Virus record (IMG/VR): IMGVR_UViG_3300030393_000005
Span: 798-46,836 of that record
Direction: 5' to 3' (one strand)
Length of the DNA: 46,039 nucleotides
DNA from: a virus
Shown here: in pieces, positions 16,031 through 24,888 of the stretch
Numbering within the stretch: the stretch's first letter is position 1
How the letters are laid out: each line of letters opens with the position of its first letter
Position numbers and translations under genes: made by a program
Notes under the pieces: generated by a model
The model's input: only the letters and a program-made list of their open reading frames with translations
What the model was told of the DNA's origin: nothing
Databases searched by the model: none

Positions 16031-16837
16031 ATGGCTAGCGCTGTATTAATATCGACAGGAACAGAACAGCAAAATGCGGCGAGTCAACTAGACTTTGCCG
16101 CATTAGCTTTTGACACACTTTTACCAGCAAGCTCTTTCGCTGGTGACAATTCAGACCCCTCATTTCCATTCGAAAACACTATTGATTACCGCGATAACAC
16201 TGTTTACAGCCCTAATCAAAACAGCGGCACAACTGTAATTAATTTTACGCAGCCAACACAATCAGTAGTTGATTATTTTGCATTTGCCATTCACAACTCG
16301 CAAACATCAGGCATGACTGGCAAGTTCGAAGTGTTCGACGGTGTTAACTACATAACCGTCGCGGAATGGTCATCAATAAAAGATAATCGCCCGTTCATGT
16401 TCACATTTGACGGCATAGCATCAACAGCGCAGCGATTGACCATAAACCACACATCAAAAACCTACATTGGCGCTATTCAGTTTGGCAAGTTTTTAAAGTT
16501 AAAGTGTCCAGCTATCGGTTTTCAGTCTGGACGTTATGCCCCGCTTGATACTGTAGAGCAATTTAGAACGCACGGTAGCAACTTTGTTATTGGGCGCAGA
16601 CAATCAAGAGGGTTTCAGACAAAAGGCGAGTTTAAGCTTCTTGAGATTGTGGACGTTAAAGTTTGGTACGAGCGATTCCAAAATCACGTTCTTGACAGTA
16701 AGTCCATGTTTTTTAAATGGTCAAAAAATAATGATGAAGTTGCATATGGTCAGCAAAACTATAAAACGATGACAAAACTTAGGTATGTTGGCGCGTATCA
16801 CACTGAGCTATCACTAGAAATTAACGGTTATTCATAA
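16031..16837 (+). CDS. Distal-tail-like minor tail protein
   Basis: A 268-residue protein directly after the tape measure. The N-terminal part resembles a carbohydrate-binding-like beta sandwich (PFENTIDYRDNTVYSPNQNS, then GAIQFGKFLKLKCPAIGFQS). The C-terminal part FKWSKNNDEVAYGQQNYKTM is beta-rich. Gene order places it at the distal-tail (Dit) position, forming the ring between tube and tail tip. Family not identified beyond that. Confidence 0.6.
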   Translation: MASAVLISTGTEQQNAASQLDFAALAFDTLLPASSFAGDNSDPSFPFENTIDYRDNTVYSPNQNSGTTVINFTQPTQSVVDYFAFAIHNSQTSGMTGKFEVFDGVNYITVAEWSSIKDNRPFMFTFDGIASTAQRLTINHTSKTYIGAIQFGKFLKLKCPAIGFQSGRYAPLDTVEQFRTHGSNFVIGRRQSRGFQTKGEFKLLEIVDVKVWYERFQNHVLDSKSMFFKWSKNNDEVAYGQQNYKTMTKLRYVGAYHTELSLEINGYS

Positions 16838-19411
16838 ATGTCATATAACGATTTAAAGAGGGTTAACGGCGCAGCTACGTGCGAATTTATCGACCTAACG
16901 CTTGATTGGTGTCGCTATGTCAGCGCTGAATATATAGCCGCTGGCGCTTTGTTTGTGCCAACTATAGCGCAGGGTTACACTGGAGTAATCACTATAACGG
17001 GCGGCAACGCTACGTTATGGACTCAATCAAATAACTACCTACGTGTTAACGACGAGTTAATAAAAATAACTATCGATAGCGACACGCAGCTAACAATCAC
17101 AGCGCGTGGTCAATTTGGCACAACAGACACGGCACACACAGCGGGTGTGGCAAACCTAGTTCATCAAGGAGAGGCTGACGGCTCGTGTTGGGGCTTCCCT
17201 CATCATTGTAGTAATAGTGATGCTTACCTAGCAACATCAAAAAAAGTTTTTACGTTTCCCGATACGCGCATGGATTTATCAAAAGTCACATACAGCGGAT
17301 TTAAAAGCGTTTCCCGATCATCTGGACAAGTAAAGCCCGCTGAATCAATGGGTAGCAGAGCAACGCTAACGGCTGTAATTGAAGACGGAAGGGATAACGA
17401 TGTTTATGTACCATACCCCAACAAACGCACAAGCAACGGCACGCTATTTGGTAAGATGTTAGCTAGATGCCCCAACATGAAAGGGCGCAAGATTGAGCGA
17501 TACAGCGGTTTTAATCCGCTAAATTTTGACGTTGATAATTTTGTTTCTCAAGAATACGTCATTGACGATGTACAGCTCAAGAAAGGTTTGCTAACAATCA
17601 AAGGCGTCGACCCGCTACAGTTAGCGGAGGAAACAAAAGCCAAGGCGCCGATTACTAACAATGGAAAATCTGCAACCGAAATAACTAGCTCTTCAACATC
17701 ACTCACTTATGCTAATGATGTTGGTTTTAGGTACGGGGCGATTGGTGAAACCGCTTTTGTTAATATTGATTCTGAAATAATTGAATGCACAGTTGCTAGT
17801 GAATTTGGGCTAACAATCGTTTCGCGTGGCGTAGACGGCACGGAGCAAAAAGACCATCGGATAAACTCTACAGTTCAGCAATGTTTAGTTTATGACGACG
17901 TTAACGTCGTTGAGATAATAATTGACCTGCTAACTAGATTTACCTCTATTAATTCGCGCTTTTTTGATAATTATACGTCCGTGATAAATGCAACTAGCGC
18001 CATAACATTAACTGCAAAAATATTTAAACCAGAAGCGGTCTCAAAACTAATTAATGAGCTGATAGTGGTTGGCGATTTAACCATGTTTTTCGACGAAAAT
18101 GAAAAGATAATACGTATAAAGCAAGTTGCAGAGCAGCAAGTGGAGCCTATCAGCATTAATGATGACGGACATATCGAGATTGATTCTGGCGACATATCAA
18201 GAGACTACAAGACACAATATACACGTGCGGGCGTAAATTGGGCTCCATATAACGCAACAAAAGCAAAAGAAACAGAAGATTTCTCTATAAAATACTTAAC
18301 CGTTGATTTGGGCGCAGAAAGCGATAGAAACATTGGCGAGATTAACGAAAAGAAAACGTTTAATTGTAGATGGTTAACAAATCAGGCAGGTGACACGGCA
18401 AAAGGTACAGCTATTGCACAAAGGGCGATTGATAGAACTAAGCTAACACCAAAGATTGCTAGCATAACGCTTGACGCTGAAAATGTAGGCAATACGCAAG
18501 GCGGCAAACTGGAGCTAGGGACTATCATCAGCTTAGCAACTAGCGAATCTCAAAACGTGGACGGAAGCACAAAGTCTGAGCTATATCAGGTACTAAAAAT
18601 ACAGCAAAAAAGAGACAGCATGAAACACGATGTTACCGCTAGGCTGTTTCAAGATCCTATTGCTGGCGTTAACATAGACTTCACCATTTCAGATAATAAA
18701 ACTGATTATGATTTATCAACAGAGTTTGCACCTGTAGCTGGCAATTACACCGTATTGATTGATTTAGGTGTAACCATCGGTGCAACTTCAACGGCACTAC
18801 CAGCATTTACCACAGGCGCTCAAGCCGCAGGTGTCACAATTGATTTCATTGTGCGCGGCTCGATCCTTGGCGCTGGCGGTAGAGGCGGCGACGGCGGTGT
18901 ATTAGTATCGCCTGTTGATGATTATTACGAGCAGGTGGGTCAGGTCGGATTTGTTGGCGGTAACGCTTTCGAGGCAACTATAGATTGCACGATTAACACT
19001 GGCTCAGGTGAAATATGGGCAGGTGGCGGCGGCGCTGCTGGTGGAACTTCATATCTTTATAACAGCGGTTCGTTTACCGAGTTTAGGCCGGGCGAGGGTG
19101 GTAGCGGAGGGCAAGGCTTTATTGGCGGCAGAGGAGGCGAAAAAGGTAGCGCCAACGGTACAGTGGGCGTCGCCGTAAATGGCAGTGACGGTTCTGTTTC
19201 CGCCGCTGGTTTTGTTGGCAATATAAGCGGCGGAAGCTTTGGTGTTAGCGGTGACAATTATCCTGATGATGACTTTATAATAGGGGGTGTGCCTCAGGGA
19301 GTATCAGGGCAGGACGGCGGCGAATCAGGTTTTGCAATAGTCAGTAACGGAAACAATGTTACAATAACTGCAGGCGACAACAATTTAAATATTAAGGGCA
19401 GAAGATCATAA
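16838..19411 (+). CDS. Tail hub protein with glycine-rich adhesin-like C-terminus
   Basis: An 857-residue protein starting one base after the previous stop. Residues 1-620 are the hub-like part, with paired beta domains repeating the pattern ELIKITIDSDTQLTITARGQ and SEIIECTVASEFGLTIVSRG. Residues of about 675-830 are dominated by glycine runs such as GAGGRGGDGG, GGGGAAGG and GEGGSGGQGFIGGRGG separated by variable loops. Such runs are known to form polyglycine-II sandwiches in T-even gp38-type adhesins, whose loops contact receptors. So one polypeptide may combine tail hub and receptor-binding tip. Hub role is from position; adhesin role from composition. Confidence 0.7.
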   Translation: MSYNDLKRVNGAATCEFIDLTLDWCRYVSAEYIAAGALFVPTIAQGYTGVITITGGNATLWTQSNNYLRVNDELIKITIDSDTQLTITARGQFGTTDTAHTAGVANLVHQGEADGSCWGFPHHCSNSDAYLATSKKVFTFPDTRMDLSKVTYSGFKSVSRSSGQVKPAESMGSRATLTAVIEDGRDNDVYVPYPNKRTSNGTLFGKMLARCPNMKGRKIERYSGFNPLNFDVDNFVSQEYVIDDVQLKKGLLTIKGVDPLQLAEETKAKAPITNNGKSATEITSSSTSLTYANDVGFRYGAIGETAFVNIDSEIIECTVASEFGLTIVSRGVDGTEQKDHRINSTVQQCLVYDDVNVVEIIIDLLTRFTSINSRFFDNYTSVINATSAITLTAKIFKPEAVSKLINELIVVGDLTMFFDENEKIIRIKQVAEQQVEPISINDDGHIEIDSGDISRDYKTQYTRAGVNWAPYNATKAKETEDFSIKYLTVDLGAESDRNIGEINEKKTFNCRWLTNQAGDTAKGTAIAQRAIDRTKLTPKIASITLDAENVGNTQGGKLELGTIISLATSESQNVDGSTKSELYQVLKIQQKRDSMKHDVTARLFQDPIAGVNIDFTISDNKTDYDLSTEFAPVAGNYTVLIDLGVTIGATSTALPAFTTGAQAAGVTIDFIVRGSILGAGGRGGDGGVLVSPVDDYYEQVGQVGFVGGNAFEATIDCTINTGSGEIWAGGGGAAGGTSYLYNSGSFTEFRPGEGGSGGQGFIGGRGGEKGSANGTVGVAVNGSDGSVSAAGFVGNISGGSFGVSGDNYPDDDFIIGGVPQGVSGQDGGESGFAIVSNGNNVTITAGDNNLNIKGRRS

Positions 19412-19776
19412 TGAACTTTTTTAGTGTTGCGATAGCTAATTTTAGCGGAGATGTTAATTTTGCGTCGGGGTTTCCCGTAGAGGTTAGAATACGCAATGAG
19501 GATGGCAGCAGTGGGGCACTAGCATTAATATTCGAGGATAGCGCAGGACAGAGGAATATATCACAACTTGGCGCGGTAACAAATAGTTATGGTGTGATTG
19601 AGTTTTGGAGCGATTCGCAATCGCTTAATGTTATAGATTCATCTAGCGGAAGAGCAGTTAACGCGAGTGGTGGCGGGCTTTCTGTCAGGATAAAAAGTGG
19701 CTGCGTTTTAGACGAAGCCCCAAACGACGGTAATACATACCTGAGAGGCAATGGCAGCTGGGTGAAATATCCATAA
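19411..19776 (+). CDS. Tail-tip/fibre-associated protein, NDGNTYLRGNGSW motif
   Basis: A 121-residue beta-rich protein. It starts at a one-base overlap with the hub gene and ends DEAPNDGNTYLRGNGSWVKY. The pattern AP-x-DG-x-x-Y-x-R-x-x-G-x-W is a common peptide in tail fibre and baseplate-associated phage proteins, usually at the junction to another fibre module. Likely part of the tail tip. Confidence 0.65.
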   Translation: MNFFSVAIANFSGDVNFASGFPVEVRIRNEDGSSGALALIFEDSAGQRNISQLGAVTNSYGVIEFWSDSQSLNVIDSSSGRAVNASGGGLSVRIKSGCVLDEAPNDGNTYLRGNGSWVKYP

Positions 19777-20231
19777 TGACTATAATTGAAAAAACGATTA
19801 GTGTATTCTCGTTACGCGACGAGTCTGACAACTTGATCAATAACGTACCTGTTTACATAAAGAAGATAGACGGTTCGCTAGCTGATATATTCAAGGTAGC
19901 CGACAACTACGCAGCACCTACAGAGTGCGGAGAAGGAATCGAGTGCGGAGAAAGTGGTGAGTGCGGAGATTACCTAACTTATTTTTTGGAGGCGCAGCAA
20001 AACCCTGCTTACACCGATAATCATGGGCAGATATCAATATGGGCAGACAGCTCAATTGAATACACAGCGGAGGTGATAAGCGACGCGCCTAAAAACTCAG
20101 GGCTTTACGCAAGAAAAAATGGGGAGTGGGATCTGTTCGCTACATTTAACTATACAGCAGAATGCGGGAACGGATTAGAGTGTGGCGACGGTGGCGAGTG
20201 CGGTGATTATAGCGGCATATCTCCGCTATAA
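19776..20231 (+). CDS. Tail-tip protein with duplicated ECG cysteine motif
   Basis: A 151-residue protein overlapping the previous stop by one base. It shares the fibre-type peptide (DAPKNSGLYARKNGEWDLF, residues 103-121) with its neighbour. Two 17-residue motifs, residues 50-66 and 129-145, follow ECG-x-G-x-ECG-x-x-GECGDY, with Cys at 51, 57, 63 and at 130, 136, 142. All six Cys of the protein are in these motifs. They might bind metal or form disulfides after release. I do not know a described family for this motif. Confidence 0.65.
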   Translation: MTIIEKTISVFSLRDESDNLINNVPVYIKKIDGSLADIFKVADNYAAPTECGEGIECGESGECGDYLTYFLEAQQNPAYTDNHGQISIWADSSIEYTAEVISDAPKNSGLYARKNGEWDLFATFNYTAECGNGLECGDGGECGDYSGISPL

Positions 20232-20310
20232 CCCCGAACGATAAAGCGCATTAAGAAGCTTCAACGTTTATTTGGAGGGCTTCCAGCCCTTTCAAGTGTC
20301 GCGGAGATAT
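20217..20310. terminator. Convergent terminator region with flanking inverted repeat
   Basis: AGGGCT (20276-20281) and AGCCCT (20285-20290) form a compact stem between the plus-strand tail genes and the convergent tailspike gene. It has short T/A runs on both sides, fitting a bidirectional terminator. Outside it, ATATCTCCGC (20217-20226) recurs inverted as GCGGAGATAT (20301-20310). The remaining bases to 20366 hold no convincing gene. Confidence 0.55.
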
Positions 20311-20366
20311 GTGGTTAGATCCCCAGTCGCTACGACGCTGCCACGGGCTGTCATGGTCAAGCACGG

Positions 20367-22700
20367 TCATAGTGAGGTCGGCGTTTCAATAACGCCCGCC
20401 AGCAAAGTGCCGCTCGCTAAGTCCACGACGCCGCCGGATTCGTTTTGGAAGCGCACCGAGACAGTGTCCGCGGCCGACACCCAAGCATATCCGACAACGC
20501 CTTGTAAATCATTAGAGAATGAAAATACAGCAATATCGCCTAATTTAGCTCCTCCAACTGTTACGGTAGTTGTAATACCCCCGTTAGTATTAAGTGAAGG
20601 AGGATCGTAAGTAGACGATCCATAATAATCTACAATAGTTCCTAATTTGTAAACTCTAAGCATACCTTGGTCTAAATCCCTAACGTCACTTGCTCTATTA
20701 ACAAAATATACCGTCACAGTATTTACCGCTGAAACATAAGCAAATAAGTTGACATCTTGCATATCTTGATCAAAATTAACAACCACTAAATCGCCAATTT
20801 GAGCTCCCGGTAAAATCACTGTTGTTGACTCAGAAGATAAAGAAGATATAGTAGGTGGATTGAAAGGTTTCGTAGCTGTTTTATCAGAGTTATGTCTACC
20901 TATACCTCTAGTATAGAAATACCCGTCGGGAATAGTTACATTAGCTCCTGAACGATTATATCCGCGTACCTGCATAATTTGTGGTGAGGTTTTATACGCA
21001 GATAACATAACCCCTTGCGTATCGCTGTTATGCGCCATAAGGATAGCTTCTTCTCGCTTAGTCTGGGTAGTGTCATTCCCCGTCTGCAAGTTAGTAGTGA
21101 TTCCTGAAACATTATTAACCGTGTACTGTGGTACGAATGATGATTCTAAGTCGAAGTTCGATATAGTGGCCTCGCACTTAATAAAAGTACAATGTTCGTC
21201 CATGTATATCGTGGGTATATCATCACCTGTAGTTACAGCCAAAGCACCTAAGTACTGGAAGAACTCCGTACTTAAAAATTTAACGGCTTGGTAGTTGACG
21301 ATGCTGTCGAATTCCATAGCGTTAAAACAATGGTCGTTACCCCAGATAGTACAATTATCGAAAGTAATACTCTTGTTGTCGAAACCGTCAACACCTGAGA
21401 AGCGAAGAGGCAACTGAGTGGTAGTACCTGTATAATCCGCACCAGCCATAATCTTACAACTTTGGAAAGTTAAGTCACGACCCTGATAGAACAACATAGC
21501 ACGTGCGTTACCATCAGCGAAACCTCGATCCCCTATCTCACTCTGACAATGTAAAAAGGTGCAGTTAGTTACGTTACGCGCGTCTGGTGCGTTAGATGTT
21601 CCGAACTGCCAGCCGATTTGTGTAGTAAATACTTTAACCGACTCGAAGAGACCTTCAATACAAGATTCTAACCAAATACCACGAGGAACCGGGGCTAAGC
21701 TATCATTAAGACCACCAGTAACCACAACGTCGCGCATATTCATACCAAGCGCATAGGACTGGCCGCCGTTAGAGTCGTACTTAATGATAGCTTCCGTAGG
21801 AATTGCCCCTCGGATATCAAAGCCGCGTATCTTCTGAATCCATCCGTGGAAACAACCGGACTCAACCCAAATAAGGTTTTGTATCGACGAGCCGGTCTTC
21901 GTAGATATCTTAAAGTTTTCTAGGCGCTGGTTAGTTACGGCCAGACTGTTATTACTTTGGTCGCGTCGTCCCGACCAAAGTTCGATCATGTTTTTAGTAT
22001 TATCGGTGCCGATCCACTCCAGCTCCGTATTATAGGTGCCGTAGCCGAATAGCGCCTGCCCGTCGTACTTGATCTGTACGTGGTTCGATAAAGACACTCT
22101 ACCAGCGCCAACCGATACAGAAATTTGACGATCGAGGGCTGCTTGTAGCGCGGCGCTGTCGTCTGTACCATTTTTTTTAAGACCGAAAGTCTCGGCGCGA
22201 ATAACGCCGCCCTCAATAAGCAGTACCGCGACCAACCCGTTAGCTAACGTGTGATCCCCGAATTCGTCAGGCTCCCAAGTCGGGTCGCCCTTAGCGTCTC
22301 GTACTTGTTGTAGCGTAGCGATAGAATACGTAGCGCCCCCCTCCGGCTCGGCGAGGGCGCCCCACCCGTCAAGGTAACTTATAGTCCGTACTAACCCACC
22401 GGGTAGTATTCGCGTGTCGGCCACCATAGTGGCGACGTGGCCGTATGTGGCGACGGTTAGTTTTTTGGTTGCTTGCAGGTACTGCGACGCGCCTACCTCG
22501 TCCGGTGTACCGCTTGGCACAACGTCGGCGTCACTGAGTAGCGCCTGTTGCCAGCCAAAAAGGTCGTTAACGAGCGCGGACTCCCACGGGGTCCCCGTGC
22601 CGTCTCCGGGTGTCGTTATGTTTCGCGCGGAACCGTAAGGGTATTGTGGGGTAGACGGGTTTATTTTACCCGCATACTGTGCTTCTGGACTAATTGCCAT
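20367..22700 (-). CDS. Tailspike with right-handed beta-helix domain
   Basis: A 777-residue protein. The N-terminal ~160 residues would attach to the tail. LKKNGTDDSAALQAALDRQ near residue 175-190 is the entry motif of pectate-lyase-like tailspikes. Residues of about 200-560 alternate short strands with asparagine-ended turns (NCTFLHCQSE, FQSCKIMAG, FDNCTIWGND) as in a beta-helix. Residues of about 620-700 and 705-777 are two copies of one C-terminal domain (PGAQIGDLVVVNFDQDMQ and GGAKLGDIAVFSFSNDLQ). Likely a surface-polysaccharide-binding or depolymerising spike. It runs against the tail genes with its own class II promoter, and the 5' end is much more G+C-rich than neighbours. Confidence 0.8.
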   Translation of the reverse strand: MAISPEAQYAGKINPSTPQYPYGSARNITTPGDGTGTPWESALVNDLFGWQQALLSDADVVPSGTPDEVGASQYLQATKKLTVATYGHVATMVADTRILPGGLVRTISYLDGWGALAEPEGGATYSIATLQQVRDAKGDPTWEPDEFGDHTLANGLVAVLLIEGGVIRAETFGLKKNGTDDSAALQAALDRQISVSVGAGRVSLSNHVQIKYDGQALFGYGTYNTELEWIGTDNTKNMIELWSGRRDQSNNSLAVTNQRLENFKISTKTGSSIQNLIWVESGCFHGWIQKIRGFDIRGAIPTEAIIKYDSNGGQSYALGMNMRDVVVTGGLNDSLAPVPRGIWLESCIEGLFESVKVFTTQIGWQFGTSNAPDARNVTNCTFLHCQSEIGDRGFADGNARAMLFYQGRDLTFQSCKIMAGADYTGTTTQLPLRFSGVDGFDNKSITFDNCTIWGNDHCFNAMEFDSIVNYQAVKFLSTEFFQYLGALAVTTGDDIPTIYMDEHCTFIKCEATISNFDLESSFVPQYTVNNVSGITTNLQTGNDTTQTKREEAILMAHNSDTQGVMLSAYKTSPQIMQVRGYNRSGANVTIPDGYFYTRGIGRHNSDKTATKPFNPPTISSLSSESTTVILPGAQIGDLVVVNFDQDMQDVNLFAYVSAVNTVTVYFVNRASDVRDLDQGMLRVYKLGTIVDYYGSSTYDPPSLNTNGGITTTVTVGGAKLGDIAVFSFSNDLQGVVGYAWVSAADTVSVRFQNESGGVVDLASGTLLAGVIETPTSL

Positions 22701-22729
22701 TTTTTATGCCTAATTTATTAATTTTAGCA

Positions 22730-22753
22730 ATTATAACACGTTAGTTAACTAAC
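22730..22753 (-). promoter_or_regulatory. Class II promoter and palindrome for tailspike
   Basis: On the minus strand TGTTATAAT (22730-22738), about 30 bases before the tailspike ATG. A perfect 14-bp palindrome GTTAGTTAACTAAC at 22740-22753 abuts it where a -35 would lie, and overlaps the stop of the gene upstream. It could be a regulator site or a weak terminator stem. Confidence 0.55.
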
Positions 22754-22951
22754 AAACGAATCAAGATAATCAATAAAATAATCACAACGCGCTAAGTCTT
22801 CCGTAACATTAATATTTTGTTTTGTTAATGTTACGTATCGACCTCTGGCGCGTCTAAGCTCATATAGGGCGTTTTCGTATTCGCCCTTATTTATGTAATC
22901 CTCACCAATCCTCTCGACTTGCTGACACATCGCTTTTGTATATATTCTCAT
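22745..22951 (-). CDS. Small helical protein, unknown
   Basis: A 68-residue mostly helical protein beginning MRIYTKAMCQQVERIGEDYI, with a TPR-like look in its middle (YINKGEYENALYELRRARGR). It is the last gene of the unit from promoter 23622. No good ribosome site precedes the ATG, so expression is less sure than for its neighbours. Confidence 0.5.
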   Translation of the reverse strand: MRIYTKAMCQQVERIGEDYINKGEYENALYELRRARGRYVTLTKQNINVTEDLARCDYFIDYLDSFVS

Positions 22952-22999
22952 GGTAAATTTGCTTTTTATTATTATTTGGCTAAATCTACCACTTTTTGG

Positions 23000-23260
23000 C
23001 TAATCTGGCAATAGGTGTTCGCCGTGAATTGCTATTTGCAATTCTCTTTCCTCTCGCTTTTTATCCATTAACTTTTTCAGCCGTATGCGCTCAGGCGTTG
23101 CGGTGCATGATTCTGTTGTGTACGTTAATGCGTCACCGTGTTTCTTGTCCTTTAAATCAGATGCAGCTTTGTTGGCGTCAGCTATTGAGCTGTGCGGCTG
23201 ATTAAACGATTGATCAAAGTTGTTATTTAATGATGTTAGTTCAATGTCGTGATTAGCCAT
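23000..23260 (-). CDS. Small charged protein, unknown
   Basis: An 86-residue hydrophilic protein, MANHDIELTSLNNNFDQSFN at the start and a Lys/Glu/Arg-rich helix in the C-terminal half. An in-frame GTG three codons earlier is possible, but the ATG at 23260 has GAGG eight bases upstream. It overlaps the preceding gene by 8 bp. Function unknown. Confidence 0.6.
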   Translation of the reverse strand: MANHDIELTSLNNNFDQSFNQPHSSIADANKAASDLKDKKHGDALTYTTESCTATPERIRLKKLMDKKREERELQIAIHGEHLLPD

Positions 23261-23567
23261 TTTGTTCACCTCGCGCTTTTGCTAGTAGTTTGTCGATAAC
23301 GCCAACGGTATTATCAAAAAAACCGTTGCCATCACTTTTTAGGTATATAGCTATATCGTTAAGCATCCGATACATATCAGGCGCGGCGGCCATTAAGTGG
23401 GCGTTTGCAATATCCTCATCTTCATGAACGTTAACAGATGCAATCCTAAAATCGCATCCTTCGTACTTTGCTAAAATCTGGTGATCGTGCTGGCTATCTG
23501 AGCAAACGCCATAGCTAAGCTTATGTTTGTATGCCCATTCGCCCTGTGTAAATTTTTCTTTGCTCAT
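23253..23567 (-). CDS. Conserved phage protein with ANAHLMAAAPDMY motif
   Basis: A 104-residue protein. FTQGEW at the N-terminus and EDIANAHLMAAAPDMYRML in the middle match a very common, uncharacterised phage family seen near recombination and early genes. GGAG precedes the ATG. It is the first gene behind the class I promoter at 23599-23627. Confidence 0.75.
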   Translation of the reverse strand: MSKEKFTQGEWAYKHKLSYGVCSDSQHDHQILAKYEGCDFRIASVNVHEDEDIANAHLMAAAPDMYRMLNDIAIYLKSDGNGFFDNTVGVIDKLLAKARGEQNG

Positions 23568-23592
23568 TTGTTTTTCTCCAATTAATTAACTT

Positions 23593-23627
23593 GCAGCTAC
23601 AATAATATAGCCGCTAAATTATGTCAA
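23593..23627 (-). promoter_or_regulatory. Class I promoter in inverted repeat
   Basis: Minus strand: TTGACA (23622-23627), 17-bp spacer, TATTGT (23599-23604). GCGGCTA (23608-23614) and TAGCTGC (23593-23599) pair over 7 positions with one G-U, with the -10 in the loop. Confidence 0.6.
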
Positions 23628-23640
23628 CGGCTATTTTGTT

Positions 23641-24816
23641 TTATTTTCCAATTTCGTCGTGATGCAGCATGTAATTTTGCCGCCCTATCTCTTTTCCACA
23701 TTTGTGATACACGATAGCAACGCACTCAAGCTCACTACGATAGCCTTTTGATTCGTGCCATGCGTCATTAGGCGCTAGATTGCTAAACCCCTCCACTTTG
23801 CCGCCTAAGCCCTCTATGATTGATTTAGAATGGAAGTGCCCGTGATTAGCTCGGCGCAATTTGCATCTGCCCCACATCTCAGGCATACGCGCTGACATAT
23901 AAGGGATCATTTTTTCTGGCTTCATGTTGTGCCCGTGAGTGAACATTAGCATGACCTTGCCAAACTCATAAAACCAAGTGTCTGCGGGCGACATTTCGAC
24001 AGATACGCGCTTTTCACTTCGCCAGTATGCACACATCTGATAGCGCAACGCCATAGCCAGCTCTTCGTCGTGATTCCCGCGAACGTTTCTAATAACTACG
24101 TTTTTATGCTTTTCTAGCGCCATTTCGACAAACTTATTCATTAGTGCGCAGGTTATGCGAAACACCTTATCTATTCGACCATCGGCGTCGAGAGGGTTTT
24201 TACTGTGCTTTGTTTGGTGTGTGTCGTCGTGAAAGTGTATGGCGTCGCCAAGGTTGGCTATAATGCAAGTCTCTGACGCTGGAGATCGACTAATTAAATC
24301 GGCGAAAGCCTTGAGTAAGTCGCTAACAACTATATTTAAATCAAAGTCATTACCGGTTTCCTCATGCCAAGAGTGCATGCCGATATGCATGTCACCTATA
24401 TTATAAACGGTCAAAATATCATCAACGCTCTGGAATTTCTTTGTAACTTTTGGTGCTTTGATATTTAATATATTGGCGGCATCTTCTAGCGCACCCATTA
24501 GCTCTGAGTGCTTGTCATTCTGCCTGTACCACACGCGACCGATGGAGCCATCCTTCTCTATGGTGGTTGTAACCTTTCCTAATTGCTTGCCTTCGGCAAT
24601 TATCATGCTTGGCATCCCCTTTATTAGCCCGTGGGTATTGGCAGCCTTTTTTAGCAGTAATGTGATGTACCTAGCAACTGTCGAGCCGTTTTTTACGCCC
24701 ATAGACCTCGCTGCTTGGTTATACGAAAGCCCGTTACGTAATAGAGTTACAGCCTCTTTTTGCCTATCCGTTCCAATTTCGTAAATCTCGTTAGTCACTT
24801 TGTTGATGTTGGTCAT
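23641..24816 (-). CDS. HTH-calcineurin-like metallophosphoesterase fusion
   Basis: A 391-residue protein. Residues of about 16-60 form a helix-turn-helix (EAVTLLRNGLSYNQAARSMG then GSTVARYI). Residues 138-335 hold the complete metallophosphoesterase set: GDMHIG (141-146), GDAIH (190-194), GNHD (247-250), HGH (294-296) and GHFH (326-329). The dinuclear metal site therefore looks intact. Related phage proteins are often labelled oxidoreductase or DNA repair exonuclease. The HTH suggests the phosphoesterase acts on or near DNA, but nuclease and phosphatase roles are both open. It is alone behind its own class I promoter. Confidence 0.8.
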   Translation of the reverse strand: MTNINKVTNEIYEIGTDRQKEAVTLLRNGLSYNQAARSMGVKNGSTVARYITLLLKKAANTHGLIKGMPSMIIAEGKQLGKVTTTIEKDGSIGRVWYRQNDKHSELMGALEDAANILNIKAPKVTKKFQSVDDILTVYNIGDMHIGMHSWHEETGNDFDLNIVVSDLLKAFADLISRSPASETCIIANLGDAIHFHDDTHQTKHSKNPLDADGRIDKVFRITCALMNKFVEMALEKHKNVVIRNVRGNHDEELAMALRYQMCAYWRSEKRVSVEMSPADTWFYEFGKVMLMFTHGHNMKPEKMIPYMSARMPEMWGRCKLRRANHGHFHSKSIIEGLGGKVEGFSNLAPNDAWHESKGYRSELECVAIVYHKCGKEIGRQNYMLHHDEIGK

Positions 24817-24844
24817 TTAATTTTCTCCATTTGTTAAAGAAAGT

Positions 24845-24872
24845 AACATAGCACACTAAGCGCAAACGTCAA
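24845..24872 (-). promoter_or_regulatory. Class I promoter of the phosphoesterase gene
   Basis: Minus strand: GTTGACG with the hexamer at 24867-24872, 16-bp spacer, TATGTT (24845-24850) preceded by TGC as an extended -10. No strong hairpin. Confidence 0.55.
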
Positions 24873-24888
24873 CAACTTTATTTTTGGC

